A stretch of 64,000 nt of DNA from Chloroflexota bacterium. GTDB taxonomy: Bacteria > Chloroflexota > UBA11872 > UBA12225. Below, one piece after another: positions 31,219 through 40,166 of this stretch (the first letter of the stretch is position 1; each line of letters begins with the position of its first letter). The notes under the pieces were generated by a model. It was not told where the DNA came from and did not search any database. It saw only the letters and a program-made list of their open reading frames with translations. The translations under genes were made by a program, and so were the position numbers. The stretch covers positions 248,001-312,000 of the forward strand of contig JAUJOR010000005.1 in NCBI GenBank assembly GCA_030447525.1. Direction: 5' to 3'.

Positions 31219-31779
31219 ATGAGCGAGACGAGCGCAGCACCGGCAGCGGCGGCCATTTCCATCCGGCCGACCCTGGCGAACTCCAAGTGGCTGGACAAGA
31301 CCTGTCCCAAGTGTCAGAAGCCTCTGGCCGTAGGCGAGCAGGTTGTCCTGTGCCCCAAGTGCTACACCCCCCAGCACGCCCAGTGCTGGCGGGACAACAA
31401 CAACACCTGTGCCGTGGAGGGTACCCCTGCGCGGCTGATCGAGCGCCCCGGTCGCGCGGCCGCCCCTGCGCCCGCCGGAGATCGCCCGGCGGTGGCCCCT
31501 ACAGACGGCGCGTCAGCCCCGGCTCCGGCGGGCGCAACGCCGCGCGCGGCACCCGCGGCGGCCGCACCGGCGGCGCCGGCCACAGCCGCACCGGCCGCGG
31601 CCGTCCCCGGCGAACCGGTCGATCCGTACAAGTACGCTCAGCTGGTGCCTGCCCCGCCCGTGGCAGACCTCTGGCGGCGCAACATCATGACCGTCGTCGT
31701 GCTGCTCTTTGTGTGGGGCATAATCGTCGCCGTGTACTCCATCGTGGTCTATCTCGGAGCGCCCGCCGTACCGGCCTGA
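31219..31779 (+). CDS. Prokaryotic RING-finger-like, tail-anchored membrane protein
   Basis: 186 residues from ATG 31219; ATG 31186 adds 11 residues and is possible. CPKCQKPLAVGEQVVLCPKC then YTPQHAQCWRDNNNTC gives a cross-brace Cys/His set like Prok-RING domains. An Ala/Pro linker of about 60 residues leads to a C-terminal span, NIMTVVVLLFVWGIIVAVYS. The zinc domain thus faces the cytoplasm from a tail anchor. In prokaryotes such domains sit beside signalling or ubiquitin-like modules, none of which is adjacent here. Confidence 0.65.
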   Translation: MSETSAAPAAAAISIRPTLANSKWLDKTCPKCQKPLAVGEQVVLCPKCYTPQHAQCWRDNNNTCAVEGTPARLIERPGRAAAPAPAGDRPAVAPTDGASAPAPAGATPRAAPAAAAPAAPATAAPAAAVPGEPVDPYKYAQLVPAPPVADLWRRNIMTVVVLLFVWGIIVAVYSIVVYLGAPAVPA

Positions 31780-31809
31780 GCGGCCCGGGCCAGGGAAAAG
31801 GCAAACGCA

Positions 31810-31840
31810 GGCGCCCCCTCGGGACATCCGAGGGGGCGCC
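31810..31840. terminator. Bidirectional hairpin terminator between RING gene and groEL
   Basis: GGCGCCCCCTCGG (31810-31822) and CCGAGGGGGCGCC (31828-31840) form a perfect 13-bp stem with a GACAT loop, followed by TTT on the plus strand. It sits between the convergent ends of the RING-like gene and groEL. Confidence 0.8.
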
Positions 31841-31860
31841 TTTGGCGTTTGCGGATATCT

Positions 31861-31894
31861 CGGACGGGGCCCCCGGTACCGGGGGCCCCGTCCG
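31861..31894. terminator. Perfect 34-bp palindrome after groEL
   Basis: CGGACGGGGCCCCCGG is followed by TA and its exact reverse complement. It lies 24 bp beyond the groEL stop. No T-run follows in either direction, so it may be a second-line terminator or an mRNA 3-prime stabiliser for groEL. Confidence 0.6.
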
Positions 31895-31918
31895 TAGCGG
31901 GCTTCGTGGGGAAGACCC

Positions 31919-33544
31919 TTAGTACTGCGGGGCCGCCGGGGCCGCCGGCTTCGACTCCTCGGGGATGTCCGTCACCAGGGCCTCGGTGGTGAGGATCATG
32001 CCGGCGATTGAGGTGGCGTTCTCCACCGCCGAGCGCGTCACCTTGGCCGGGTCGATGATCCCGGACTTGACCATGTCGGTGTACTGCTCGGTGACCACGT
32101 CAAACCCGGTGCTCTTGGTGCCGGCCTCCTGATTGCGCCGGCGCACCTGCTCCACGATGACGGAGCCCTCGTAGCCGGCGTTGACGGCGATCTGGCGGAT
32201 GGGCTCCTCCAGGGCCCGCCGCAGGATGGTCACGCCGGTGGCCTCGTCGCCCTCGAGCTTGACGTTATCCAGGGCCTTGGCGGCCTCCAGCAGGGCCACG
32301 CCACCCCCGGGGACGATGCCCTCCTCAATGGCGGCACGGGTGGCGCTGAGGGCGTCCTCGACGCGGTGCTTCTTCTCCTTCAGCTCCGTCTCGGTGGCCG
32401 CCCCCACCTTGATCACGGCCACGCCCCCGGACAGCTTGGCCAGGCGCTCCTGCAGCTTTTCGCGGTCGTAGTCCGAGGTGGTGTCCTCGAGCTGAGCCTT
32501 GATCTGCTTCATGCGCCCCTGGATCTCGTCGTTGGAGCCATGGCCTTCGATGACCGTGGTGTTGTCCTTGTCGGACACCACCCGCCGAGCCCGCCCCAGG
32601 TCGCGGACGGTGATGCTGTCCAGCTTGCGTCCCAGCTCGTCGGAGATGACCGTCCCGCCGGTGAGCACGGCGATGTCCTTGAGCATCTCCTTGCGCCGGT
32701 CGCCGTAGCCGGGGGCCTTGACCGCCAGGACGTTGAGCACGCCCCGCATCTTGTTTACCACCAGGGTGGCCAGGGCCTCGCCCTCGACTTCCTCGGCCAG
32801 GATCACCAGGTTCTTCTGCCCCTGCTGGATCAGGTTCTCCAGCACCGGGACGATGTCGGCAATGGCGCTGAGCTTCTTCTCGGTGATGAGGATGTACGGC
32901 TCGTCCAGCTCGGCCACCATACGGTCGGCGTTGGAGACGAAGTAGGGGGAGATGTAGCCCCGGTCGAACTGCATGCCCTCGACGTACTCGGTCTCGAACT
33001 GCAGCCCCCGGCTCTCCTCGACGGTGATGACGCCGTCCTTGCCCACCTTGTCCATGACGTCGGCGATGAGGTTACCGATCTCCTTGTCCGCCGCCGAGAT
33101 GGTGGCGATGTTGGCGATCTCCTCACGTCCCTGCACGGGAGTGGCCATGTCCTTGATGGCCTGCACCACGGACTGCGTTGCCTTGGCCAATCCGCGGTTG
33201 ATGATCATCGGGTTCGCCCCGGCGGCCAGGTTCTTCAGCCCCTCCGTGACGATGGCCTGGGCCAGCACGGTGGCCGTGGTGGTGCCGTCCCCGGCGATGT
33301 CGTTGGTCTTGGTGGCCGCTTCCTTGAGGAGCTGCGCCCCCATGTTCTCGAAGGGATCGGGAAGCTCGATCTCCTTGGCCACCGTCACCCCGTCATGGCT
33401 GACCGTCGGCGCGCCATACTTCTTGTCCAGGGCGACGTTGCGCCCCTTGGGCCCCAGGGTGGTCCTCACCGCCTCGGCCAGGATGTCAACGCCAATCTTC
33501 AGCTTCCGCCGCGCCTCGATGTCAAATGCGAGCTGCTTTGCCAC
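31919..33544 (-). CDS. groEL: Chaperonin GroEL (60 kDa)
   Basis: 541 residues: [20 protein letters not shown] at the start, [20 protein letters not shown] and [19 protein letters not shown] as ATP-site signatures, and [14 protein letters not shown] near the end. The tail is [13 protein letters not shown], without the Gly-Gly-Met repeats. It makes the double-ring folding chamber in the cytoplasm. groES is not upstream; the gene stands alone. Its promoter carries two CIRCE-type operators, so HrcA should repress it. Confidence 0.97.
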   Translation of the reverse strand: MAKQLAFDIEARRKLKIGVDILAEAVRTTLGPKGRNVALDKKYGAPTVSHDGVTVAKEIELPDPFENMGAQLLKEAATKTNDIAGDGTTTATVLAQAIVTEGLKNLAAGANPMIINRGLAKATQSVVQAIKDMATPVQGREEIANIATISAADKEIGNLIADVMDKVGKDGVITVEESRGLQFETEYVEGMQFDRGYISPYFVSNADRMVAELDEPYILITEKKLSAIADIVPVLENLIQQGQKNLVILAEEVEGEALATLVVNKMRGVLNVLAVKAPGYGDRRKEMLKDIAVLTGGTVISDELGRKLDSITVRDLGRARRVVSDKDNTTVIEGHGSNDEIQGRMKQIKAQLEDTTSDYDREKLQERLAKLSGGVAVIKVGAATETELKEKKHRVEDALSATRAAIEEGIVPGGGVALLEAAKALDNVKLEGDEATGVTILRRALEEPIRQIAVNAGYEGSVIVEQVRRRNQEAGTKSTGFDVVTEQYTDMVKSGIIDPAKVTRSAVENATSIAGMILTTEALVTDIPEESKPAAPAAPQY

Positions 33545-33625
33545 TGCCTACCTCCTGAACGTTCCCAATGCGTAACGCTGTGTCCTCGAGCGCTCCTGCT
33601 TCCGGATCGGTGCCAACGCCCCGGA

Positions 33626-33652
33626 TTAGCACTCGCGCCTCTTGAGTGCCAG
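33626..33652 (-). promoter_or_regulatory. CIRCE operator of groEL (start-proximal)
   Basis: TTAGCACTC, 9 bp, then GAGTGCCAG (plus-strand reading) against the consensus TTAGCACTC-N9-GAGTGCTAA: 16 of 18 arm positions match. It lies just downstream of the -10 box, over the transcription start. HrcA binding is established for this element in many bacteria. Confidence 0.85.
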
Positions 33653-33657
33653 AAGGG

Positions 33658-33686
33658 ATTATAGCCAGCCGGTTAGCAGTGTTCAA
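33658..33686 (-). promoter_or_regulatory. groEL sigma-A promoter
   Basis: TTGAAC (33686-33681), a 17-bp spacer and a perfect TATAAT (33663-33658), between the two CIRCE-type sites. Confidence 0.85.
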
Positions 33687-33699
33687 GGGGGACTGCTAA
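33673..33699 (-). promoter_or_regulatory. Second, diverged CIRCE-like operator over the groEL -35 box
   Basis: TTAGCAGTG, 9 bp, GACTGCTAA: the 9-9-9 layout of CIRCE with eight perfectly paired outer positions and a changed inner position. It covers the -35 box. With 33626-33652 it would let HrcA hold the promoter on both sides. Confidence 0.7.
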
Positions 33700-33759
33700 T
33701 CTCTATTCGCGGCCGGGCCCGGCAGGATGGGGTCGCCTCCGCCTCAAGCGGGCCGGGGG

Positions 33760-35199
33760 CTAGCGGACGAGGAGGAGGGAGGCCGGCGCGCCGGCCAAGG
33801 CCAGCGTCTCCCGCACGGACTTCTTGTCCAGGTCGACCAGGCTGATGCTCGCCGATCCGGCATTGGCGACGTACAGCCCGGTAGCGTCCGGCGTCAGGGT
33901 GGCCCCCTGTGGACCACGCCCCACGGGGACGATGTCCACTACCTGCCCCGCGTCCAGGTCCAGCGCCTGCACCAAACCGAGACTCTGGTTGACGATGAAG
34001 AGACGCTTGCCGTCTGGATGCACCGCGACGGCGCTGGACCCGGTGCCGACCTCCATCGACCTGGTCTCTTCTCCAGTGGTGGCGTCCACCTCCAGCAGGC
34101 GCGTGCTCCCCAGGTTGACCATGTAGAGGTGGCGCCCGTCCGAGGAGACGGCTAGATCGGTCGGCCATTGGGCCATGCGGGCGGAGCGCAGCACCGTTCC
34201 CGAAACGGGATCAAGAAACCCCAGGGTGCCTCCCGCCCGATGGGGTAGATAGAGGATTGATCCGTCCGGACGGAAGCGTATGTTGGAGGCCGTCTGGGCC
34301 AGGGGAATGCGGCGGAGCACCTCCTGTGCGGCCGGATCGAGCTCGTGGAGCAGGCCATTGTCCGGGGTATCGGCCGTCAGCGTAGCCACCCAGAGACGGC
34401 CGTTCTGTGGATTAACGGCCAGGGAAGTGATCCCTCCGGGTCCCAGGCTGACCTGACGCTCGACGGAAAGATCCTCGGCGTTGAGGACGAGAAGCTCGGG
34501 GGCGCTGAACCAGGCGACGAACACCTTGCTCTGGTCTCGGGCGACGGCGAGGAGGGTGACGCGACCCTGGCCGAGAGACTCGCTGTGCTTAAGCAAGAGG
34601 TTAGACGAGGCGTCGATCAGGCTGACGCGGGGGGTATTGTGGCCGACGTAAAGGCGCGCCCCGGCGGTAGAGGGCCCTGGCTCTCCTGGACCCAGACGCA
34701 CCTGCACCACCTGTCCTCGGAATGGGGCGCCCGCTGCGGGGGTGCCGGCGGGGGCCTGTGCCGGCGGCCCCGGCGGGCCCACGGCCGGGGGAGCGATCTC
34801 TAGCCCCTCAATGCGCCCCGGCGCCAGCCCCGGCTTGCGGGCGGTGACGATATACCCGCTGTCGGGCTTGAGGCCCACGATCGCCTCGCCCGTGGGGCCC
34901 GTCTCTTGCTGGCCGGCCATGCCGCTAAAGCGGTCTCGTACCTCCACCATGGCCTGCGGCACCGGCTGCCCGGCCTGGTCGAGCACCTGGACGCGGAGAC
35001 GCGCCCGTAACGGACCGGGCGTCGCCGTTGGGGTTGGGGCGGGGCCGATCACGGGCGCCCCGGCTATGCCGGGGATCACGGCCTCTCCGGTGGCAAGCGA
35101 GCGTAGGCTCAGCTTCGCCCCGAGCAGCACCAGGACCACGGCGCCGAACGCGAGGGCAAGCCACCAACGGCGGATAAAGGCGGGCCGGCGCGCGTCCAC
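33760..35199 (-). CDS. Membrane-anchored YVTN beta-propeller protein
   Basis: 479 residues from GTG 35199. Residues 12-30 (WLALAFGAVVLVLLGAKLS) anchor it. Next is a carboxypeptidase-regulatory-like fold (LRVQVLDQAGQPVPQAMVEV), a Pro-rich spacer, and a seven-bladed propeller with repeats such as LYVGHNTPRVSLID, DGSILYLPHRAGG, DGRHLYMVNLGSTRLLEVD, DGKRLFIVNQSLGLVQALD and ATGLYVANAGSASISLVDLD. It is most likely extracytoplasmic, with a binding or scaffolding role. It lies 217 bp downstream of the VWA operon on the same strand; that gap holds no gene. Confidence 0.75.
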   Translation of the reverse strand: MDARRPAFIRRWWLALAFGAVVLVLLGAKLSLRSLATGEAVIPGIAGAPVIGPAPTPTATPGPLRARLRVQVLDQAGQPVPQAMVEVRDRFSGMAGQQETGPTGEAIVGLKPDSGYIVTARKPGLAPGRIEGLEIAPPAVGPPGPPAQAPAGTPAAGAPFRGQVVQVRLGPGEPGPSTAGARLYVGHNTPRVSLIDASSNLLLKHSESLGQGRVTLLAVARDQSKVFVAWFSAPELLVLNAEDLSVERQVSLGPGGITSLAVNPQNGRLWVATLTADTPDNGLLHELDPAAQEVLRRIPLAQTASNIRFRPDGSILYLPHRAGGTLGFLDPVSGTVLRSARMAQWPTDLAVSSDGRHLYMVNLGSTRLLEVDATTGEETRSMEVGTGSSAVAVHPDGKRLFIVNQSLGLVQALDLDAGQVVDIVPVGRGPQGATLTPDATGLYVANAGSASISLVDLDKKSVRETLALAGAPASLLLVR

Positions 35200-35415
35200 G
35201 GCGACCTTCCCATTGTAGCGCCTGCGGGGACCCCCCCGGCATGCACTCCCTGCAGAGAGGGTCGTCCCCTGGCGCCGGGCAAGCGGCGGTCCGAATTGCT
35301 GACCGGCCCTCGGAAAGCGGTGGAGTGCCCCTCAGCGCTTGGTCAACCGCTTTCCACCGCATTCGCGTCAGAGTACGGAACGTACCGAACGCTGTACTTG
35401 GGCTTTGACAAAGCG

Positions 35416-38193
35416 CTAGCGTCGGCGGCGGGTAAAGGTGGCGCGGAGTGCGCCGAGCCAGCGGGTGGTGCCCAGACCGTGACCATCCTGGGAGCGGAAG
35501 GGGATGCCCAGACCGGTACGGAGTCCCTGAGCGCGCTGCCCGGGCGCCAAGGGGAAGGGGAAATCGCCCCTGGTGAGTCGCAGGCGCCGCACGGCGACAT
35601 CGGCGACGAACAGGATCAAGGCCCCGGCCAGCAGCTCTGGCCAGACAGGCTGGAGCTGGGGCCGCTGCTTTGTCACGCGACCCCAGGACTCCTCCGGCTG
35701 GCTAACCAGGGGCCCGCCCGTCTCCGCCGCCAGGCGTTCTAGGAGCACCCGGTTGGCCGGGTTGACGGCGTACTCCGGCAGGTGTGCCAGGGCGTAGCCG
35801 GTAGTCCGGCTGGCCACTAGCCGCCCGCTGTAGGGGTCCGTCTGAGTAACTCGGATAAAGTACACGCCGGGGCGAGAAAGGGCAAAGTCCCCTTCGTAGC
35901 GCCCGGGTGCGGTCTGCGGCACCGACAGGCGGTCCACCGTCCCGTCTGGCTGGGCCACGTCGGCCGCCGTCTGCAAGCTGTTTCGGAAGTTGCCTTCCCC
36001 TTCGAAGGACTCGACGCGGATGGCGGCGCGGCGTCCGTCCCCCTGAACCGCCACCCGCAACCCCGCGGTATCGGGGGCCGGCATCGTCCAGCGCACCGCC
36101 TGTGGCCACAAGCGGGCATACTGCTCCGAGGCGGCCCAGTCGCGCGACCACTCCCCCTGTGCGTCCGGCGTCCACACCAGGGCCCGCCCCAGCCCGTACT
36201 GCCATTCGGAGAGGATGACCTCCTCCTGGTCGCTGGTCAAGACCGTCTCCGACCCAGCCTTGGGGGAGACCCGCACGTAGCCATGTAAGGCTGGGAAGTC
36301 GTTGGGGACGAGGCCCCTCACCGCGGGCGAGGGCGTGACCAGGCGGGGTTTGAAGTCGCGCTCCTGCTTGAAGCTGCGTCCGGCCAGCCGTGCCTCCTGG
36401 GTCATGATGCGGGGGACATCCCGTGGCGAGTTGGTGAAGTAGTAGCGCCCTTGTCCCCGTCGCGCCCAGTCCTGCATATCCGCCTGGGCGCGGCTGCCGA
36501 TGTCTCCGGAGACGCCGACGGTGGAGAGGGTCATGCCGGCGCGGCGCATGGAGTTGATCAGGGGGACGAAGGGGGCCGGGCTACCCTGCTCCCCGTCGGT
36601 GAGCAAGATGATGTGCTTGACCCGGGCGGAGACCTGTACGAGTCCTTTATGGGCGTAGTCCAGCGCGCTGTAGATGTCCGTGCCCCCGTCTGGCTGGATA
36701 GTAGCGATGCGGTCGGATACCGCTCGGACGTCGGCCGGGCCGCGGATCGTGCGCACGTCGGCGATCCAGCGCGGGCTGTAGTCAAAGGCGACGATCCCCA
36801 CCTGATCGCCCTCCTGGAGGGTCTCTACCGCCTGGACGGCCCCTTCCTTGGCCAGCTGCATCCGCGTCGTGCGCCGGTCGCCGGTGTCGGCGGCGGACAT
36901 GCTCCCCGAGCGGTCGATCACCAGGACGATGGCCCGGCTGGCGGTCTGCTCGCGGTCCGGGGGCTGCACCGTAACCGGCAGCGCCTCCTCGAGTGGGGTA
37001 TCGCCGTAGTCACCGAGGCCGAACGTACGCTCCCCCCCGAGCACGACCAGCCCGCGCCCTCCTTCGGCGACGTAACGGCGTAGGGCCTGCATTTGATCGC
37101 GGCGCAAGTCACTACCGTGGACGTTGGCCAGCACCACCGCCTCGTACCGCTCCAGGCGCTCCAGCTCCTGCGGGAGCTGCGCCGGGCGCAGGCGGTCGAC
37201 CTCGATGTTCGCCCCAGCGAGTGCCTCGCCTACGGACCTAGCCTCATCGACGACCCCCTCCACGAGGAGGACGCGGGCGGCGCTGCCGACGATAGTGTAA
37301 GCCCAGCTCTCGTTGTTCTCAGGACGGCTGTCCCCCGGCACTTCCAGCGCGGCGTGAAAGGCCCAGCTCCCCTGCGGGAGCGTGCCGGCGTTCACCACCA
37401 CCTCCGAGGGACCGGCCTCGAGCTCGATGGAGCGCTCGTAGACCACCTGGTTGATCGACCCCCCCTGGGCCCAGACGCGCAGTGTCCCGGACTGCTTCTC
37501 CGGGGAGGCGAGGGCCAGGCGCAGCTCCGCCGGCTCGCCGGCCCGCAGTGCCGCGGGCACGACAAAGCCGCTGACGGCGGCGTCCTGCACCCGCGGCGGG
37601 AGGGCCAGCACGGCCACTTCGACGTCACGCAGGGCCGGCTTCAGGAGGGCCTGTTGGGCGTCGCCGGCCGTCTCGTTGCCGTCCGTGAGGAGGACGATGC
37701 GCCGCAGGGCACCGGCCGTAGGTGCGGGGAGGAGATCGGCCGCCAGGCGCAGGGCGCCGGCAAGGTCCGTCCCGTCCGCCTGCGGGGGCTCCCCCCACGG
37801 CCGGTCGCCGGCGCTGTCACGGGCGGATCCGAGCGGGCGTTCGACGCGCGCCTGCCGGGCGAACGTGACGATCCCGGCCAGATCGTCCGGACCGGCGCGG
37901 CGCAGGGCCTGGCTGACCCACTCCTTGGCCCCCTCGCGCACGTCGGTGGGGACGCTGCTGGAGAGGTCGACGACGAAGACGGTGGCGACGTTCTTCGCCG
38001 GACCAGGGAGGCGCAGGCCGGCCAGAGCCAGGATCAGCAGCGACACCACCCCCAGGCGCAGGCACAGAGCCAGGGACCAGGCACGCCGGCGATGCCCCCC
38101 CCGCGCGCGACGGGCCACGGCGTAGAACGCCGGCATGACGAGGAGCAGGACGAGAAAGAAGGGGGCCGAGAACGAGATCGGCAGCCCCGTCAT
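35416..38193 (-). CDS. Large VWA / glutamine-amidotransferase-like membrane protein
   Basis: 925 residues; ATG 38193 overlaps the upstream stop (ATGA). N-terminal spans FFLVLLLVMPAFYAVARR and LALCLRLGVVSLLILALAGL, then a first VWA-like domain with a weak metal site (VVDLSSSVPTDVREGAKEWV). A class-I-amidotransferase-like fold (YEAVVLANVHGSDLRRDQMQ, GLVVLGGERTFGLGDYG) follows. A second VWA domain has an intact MIDAS, VLVIDRSGSMSAADTG. Beta domains and a C-terminal span (LLAGALILFVADVAVRR) end it. It is the last gene of the MoxR operon, and probably a surface-facing Mg2+-dependent adhesion or chaperone partner. Confidence 0.8.
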   Translation of the reverse strand: MTGLPISFSAPFFLVLLLVMPAFYAVARRARGGHRRRAWSLALCLRLGVVSLLILALAGLRLPGPAKNVATVFVVDLSSSVPTDVREGAKEWVSQALRRAGPDDLAGIVTFARQARVERPLGSARDSAGDRPWGEPPQADGTDLAGALRLAADLLPAPTAGALRRIVLLTDGNETAGDAQQALLKPALRDVEVAVLALPPRVQDAAVSGFVVPAALRAGEPAELRLALASPEKQSGTLRVWAQGGSINQVVYERSIELEAGPSEVVVNAGTLPQGSWAFHAALEVPGDSRPENNESWAYTIVGSAARVLLVEGVVDEARSVGEALAGANIEVDRLRPAQLPQELERLERYEAVVLANVHGSDLRRDQMQALRRYVAEGGRGLVVLGGERTFGLGDYGDTPLEEALPVTVQPPDREQTASRAIVLVIDRSGSMSAADTGDRRTTRMQLAKEGAVQAVETLQEGDQVGIVAFDYSPRWIADVRTIRGPADVRAVSDRIATIQPDGGTDIYSALDYAHKGLVQVSARVKHIILLTDGEQGSPAPFVPLINSMRRAGMTLSTVGVSGDIGSRAQADMQDWARRGQGRYYFTNSPRDVPRIMTQEARLAGRSFKQERDFKPRLVTPSPAVRGLVPNDFPALHGYVRVSPKAGSETVLTSDQEEVILSEWQYGLGRALVWTPDAQGEWSRDWAASEQYARLWPQAVRWTMPAPDTAGLRVAVQGDGRRAAIRVESFEGEGNFRNSLQTAADVAQPDGTVDRLSVPQTAPGRYEGDFALSRPGVYFIRVTQTDPYSGRLVASRTTGYALAHLPEYAVNPANRVLLERLAAETGGPLVSQPEESWGRVTKQRPQLQPVWPELLAGALILFVADVAVRRLRLTRGDFPFPLAPGQRAQGLRTGLGIPFRSQDGHGLGTTRWLGALRATFTRRRR

Positions 38194-40166
38194 CGGTGAG
38201 CCCACCACCACTCTGCGAGCAGGCCGACCAGGGCCAAGACGCCGAGCAGGCGCCACCATTCGGCAAATACCGTTTCTCGCCCTGGGCCGACGACGGGGGC
38301 CTGCGCCTGGGGACCGCCGACCGTGGCCAGGCTGGCGACCGTCTCCCGCGGGGTCAGGTTGGCCACGGCGTCCTCCCGCCCCGGTTGCAGCACGCTGGCG
38401 ACGTACACTCGCCGGCCGATCTCTAGGTTTCCGGCGTACTGGATCACGCTGTAGGGACCAGGCAAGGTCGTGTCCACGAATCGCACCGGCTGGTTGCCGT
38501 CGAACTGGTAGCGCTTCTTAGAGGGGGTCTCGATCTGCACCCGCGTTGCCCGTGGCAGGGGTTGGATGGCCAGGGCGTCCCCGGGGGTGAAGCGCGTGTC
38601 CGCCGGGCCGAAGGCGGCCCCTCCGGCCACCGGCGTTGCGCCTTCCCCGGTCAGCCAGTTCACAGCATTGGCGATCAAGATTGGGAAGCCCACGCGCCCG
38701 AACAAGTTGGAGGCCCGCAAGTCAAAGGCGAAGACGGCGGCACGGTAGGGTCGCGGGTAGCCCATAAAGATCAGGGGCGCTTCCCGAGCCGCCACCACCT
38801 CTTCGGCCCAGTCAGGGAGACGCACTCGCTTGGCCTCCTGCACCCCTACCCCGGTAAGGTCGACCCCCTGCAGCAAGGGGCTGGGCAGGACGCGGGCGAT
38901 CTGAGCGTCGTTCGTTTCTCGTCCGCTATCGGTGCGCCGGCCCAGCGTCCCAGTGACGCTCACAGGGGAGCCCTGGGTCGGCGGGTCGATCAGCAGCCAG
39001 TGTCCCGGGGGCGGGACCCGAGGGTACCAGCCCTCGAAGACGTAGACGTCGTACCCCCCCTTGGCGTCGTACTGTTGCGGGTCGGTCTTGGTGAGCTCTA
39101 CACCCGGCACCGCCCTGAGGGCACGCTCCAGCTGGTCAGTGCGTCCCCCAACCAGCAACACCTTACGCAGCGGGGGCAAGCCGACGGCCTCCGTGGCCAC
39201 GTTGTCCAGGGCCAGCAAGTCCGGACCCCCAGCCGGCTCGAACCTGGCCTCGATCACCGAGGTATTAAGTGGGAACTCAGTCAGCAACAGGGGCTGGCTA
39301 CCCTGGGGGGGGAGAGAGACGGTCTGGGGCTCCGCCGGCTGCCGATCTACCTGCAGGCGCAGCGTCCCGGCCACCGGCTGATCGCCGAAGTTGTGCACGC
39401 GGACGAAGACTTCCACCTCCCCAATCCCGTTGCGGCGGGCCGCCAGGGCGGTAATGGCCTGGTTATTGGCCTCGCCCCGGCCGACCGGGACGACCGAGAC
39501 GTTTACCGGCGGCTGATGCGTCACGTTCTGGGTGTCCACCACGCCACCGGTAAAGATGACCATCTGCCCCAGGCGGGCGGTGCGCGCCAGCCCACCGGCC
39601 ACCTCCAGCGCCTGTGGCATGTCCAGCTCGGCCGGCAAGGCCTGCAAGCGCTCGATGGCGGCCTGCAACTGGGGGAGGCCACCCGGGAGCGTCCCCTGAG
39701 CCACCACCTCCGCCCGGTCTGCCATGCGCAACACGATCACCCGATCGCCCGGTCGGAGCTCCTGGCGCAGAAAATCGGTGGCCCGGGCGCGGGCCTCGTC
39801 CAGGCGGGTGAAACGGCCGGGGCCGGGCGCCCGGCCGGCGGCGGCCGGGTCGCCGTCATTGGCCAACATGGCCGCCGAGACGTCCATAGCCAGTACCAGG
39901 GTGCGCCCTACCGGCTGCTCCCGGGTCAACGCCGGGCGAGCCAGGGCGAACATGGCCAGCAGGGCGATGACCAGCTGCAGGATGAGCAAGAGGTGGCGTT
40001 TGAGCCATTGGATCAGTGAGCGGGCCGACTCCTCGCGCAGCGCCCCCTGCCACAACCAGGTGCTGGAGACCTCCACTCGCCGGCTACGCGGCTTCAAGAG
40101 GTAGAGACCCAGGATGGCGGCGGCCCCTGCCACCCAGGCCAGGGCCCACGGCGTCAACAAGGTCAT
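38190..40166 (-). CDS. BatA/VWA-like membrane protein
   Basis: 658 residues; ATG 40166 overlaps the DUF58 stop (ATGA). The aerotolerance N-terminal BatA domain (PWALAWVAGAAAILGLYLLK, PRSRRVEVSSTWLW) is followed by a span (HLLLILQLVIALLAMFALAR) and a VWA-like domain whose metal motif is changed to DVSAAM instead of DxSxS. A CARDB-like beta domain and a GATase-like region follow, and the C-terminal span is LLGVLALVGLLAEWWWAH. Paired with the larger VWA protein, it may form a membrane complex serviced by the MoxR ATPase. Confidence 0.75.
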   Translation of the reverse strand: MTLLTPWALAWVAGAAAILGLYLLKPRSRRVEVSSTWLWQGALREESARSLIQWLKRHLLLILQLVIALLAMFALARPALTREQPVGRTLVLAMDVSAAMLANDGDPAAAGRAPGPGRFTRLDEARARATDFLRQELRPGDRVIVLRMADRAEVVAQGTLPGGLPQLQAAIERLQALPAELDMPQALEVAGGLARTARLGQMVIFTGGVVDTQNVTHQPPVNVSVVPVGRGEANNQAITALAARRNGIGEVEVFVRVHNFGDQPVAGTLRLQVDRQPAEPQTVSLPPQGSQPLLLTEFPLNTSVIEARFEPAGGPDLLALDNVATEAVGLPPLRKVLLVGGRTDQLERALRAVPGVELTKTDPQQYDAKGGYDVYVFEGWYPRVPPPGHWLLIDPPTQGSPVSVTGTLGRRTDSGRETNDAQIARVLPSPLLQGVDLTGVGVQEAKRVRLPDWAEEVVAAREAPLIFMGYPRPYRAAVFAFDLRASNLFGRVGFPILIANAVNWLTGEGATPVAGGAAFGPADTRFTPGDALAIQPLPRATRVQIETPSKKRYQFDGNQPVRFVDTTLPGPYSVIQYAGNLEIGRRVYVASVLQPGREDAVANLTPRETVASLATVGGPQAQAPVVGPGRETVFAEWWRLLGVLALVGLLAEWWWAHR

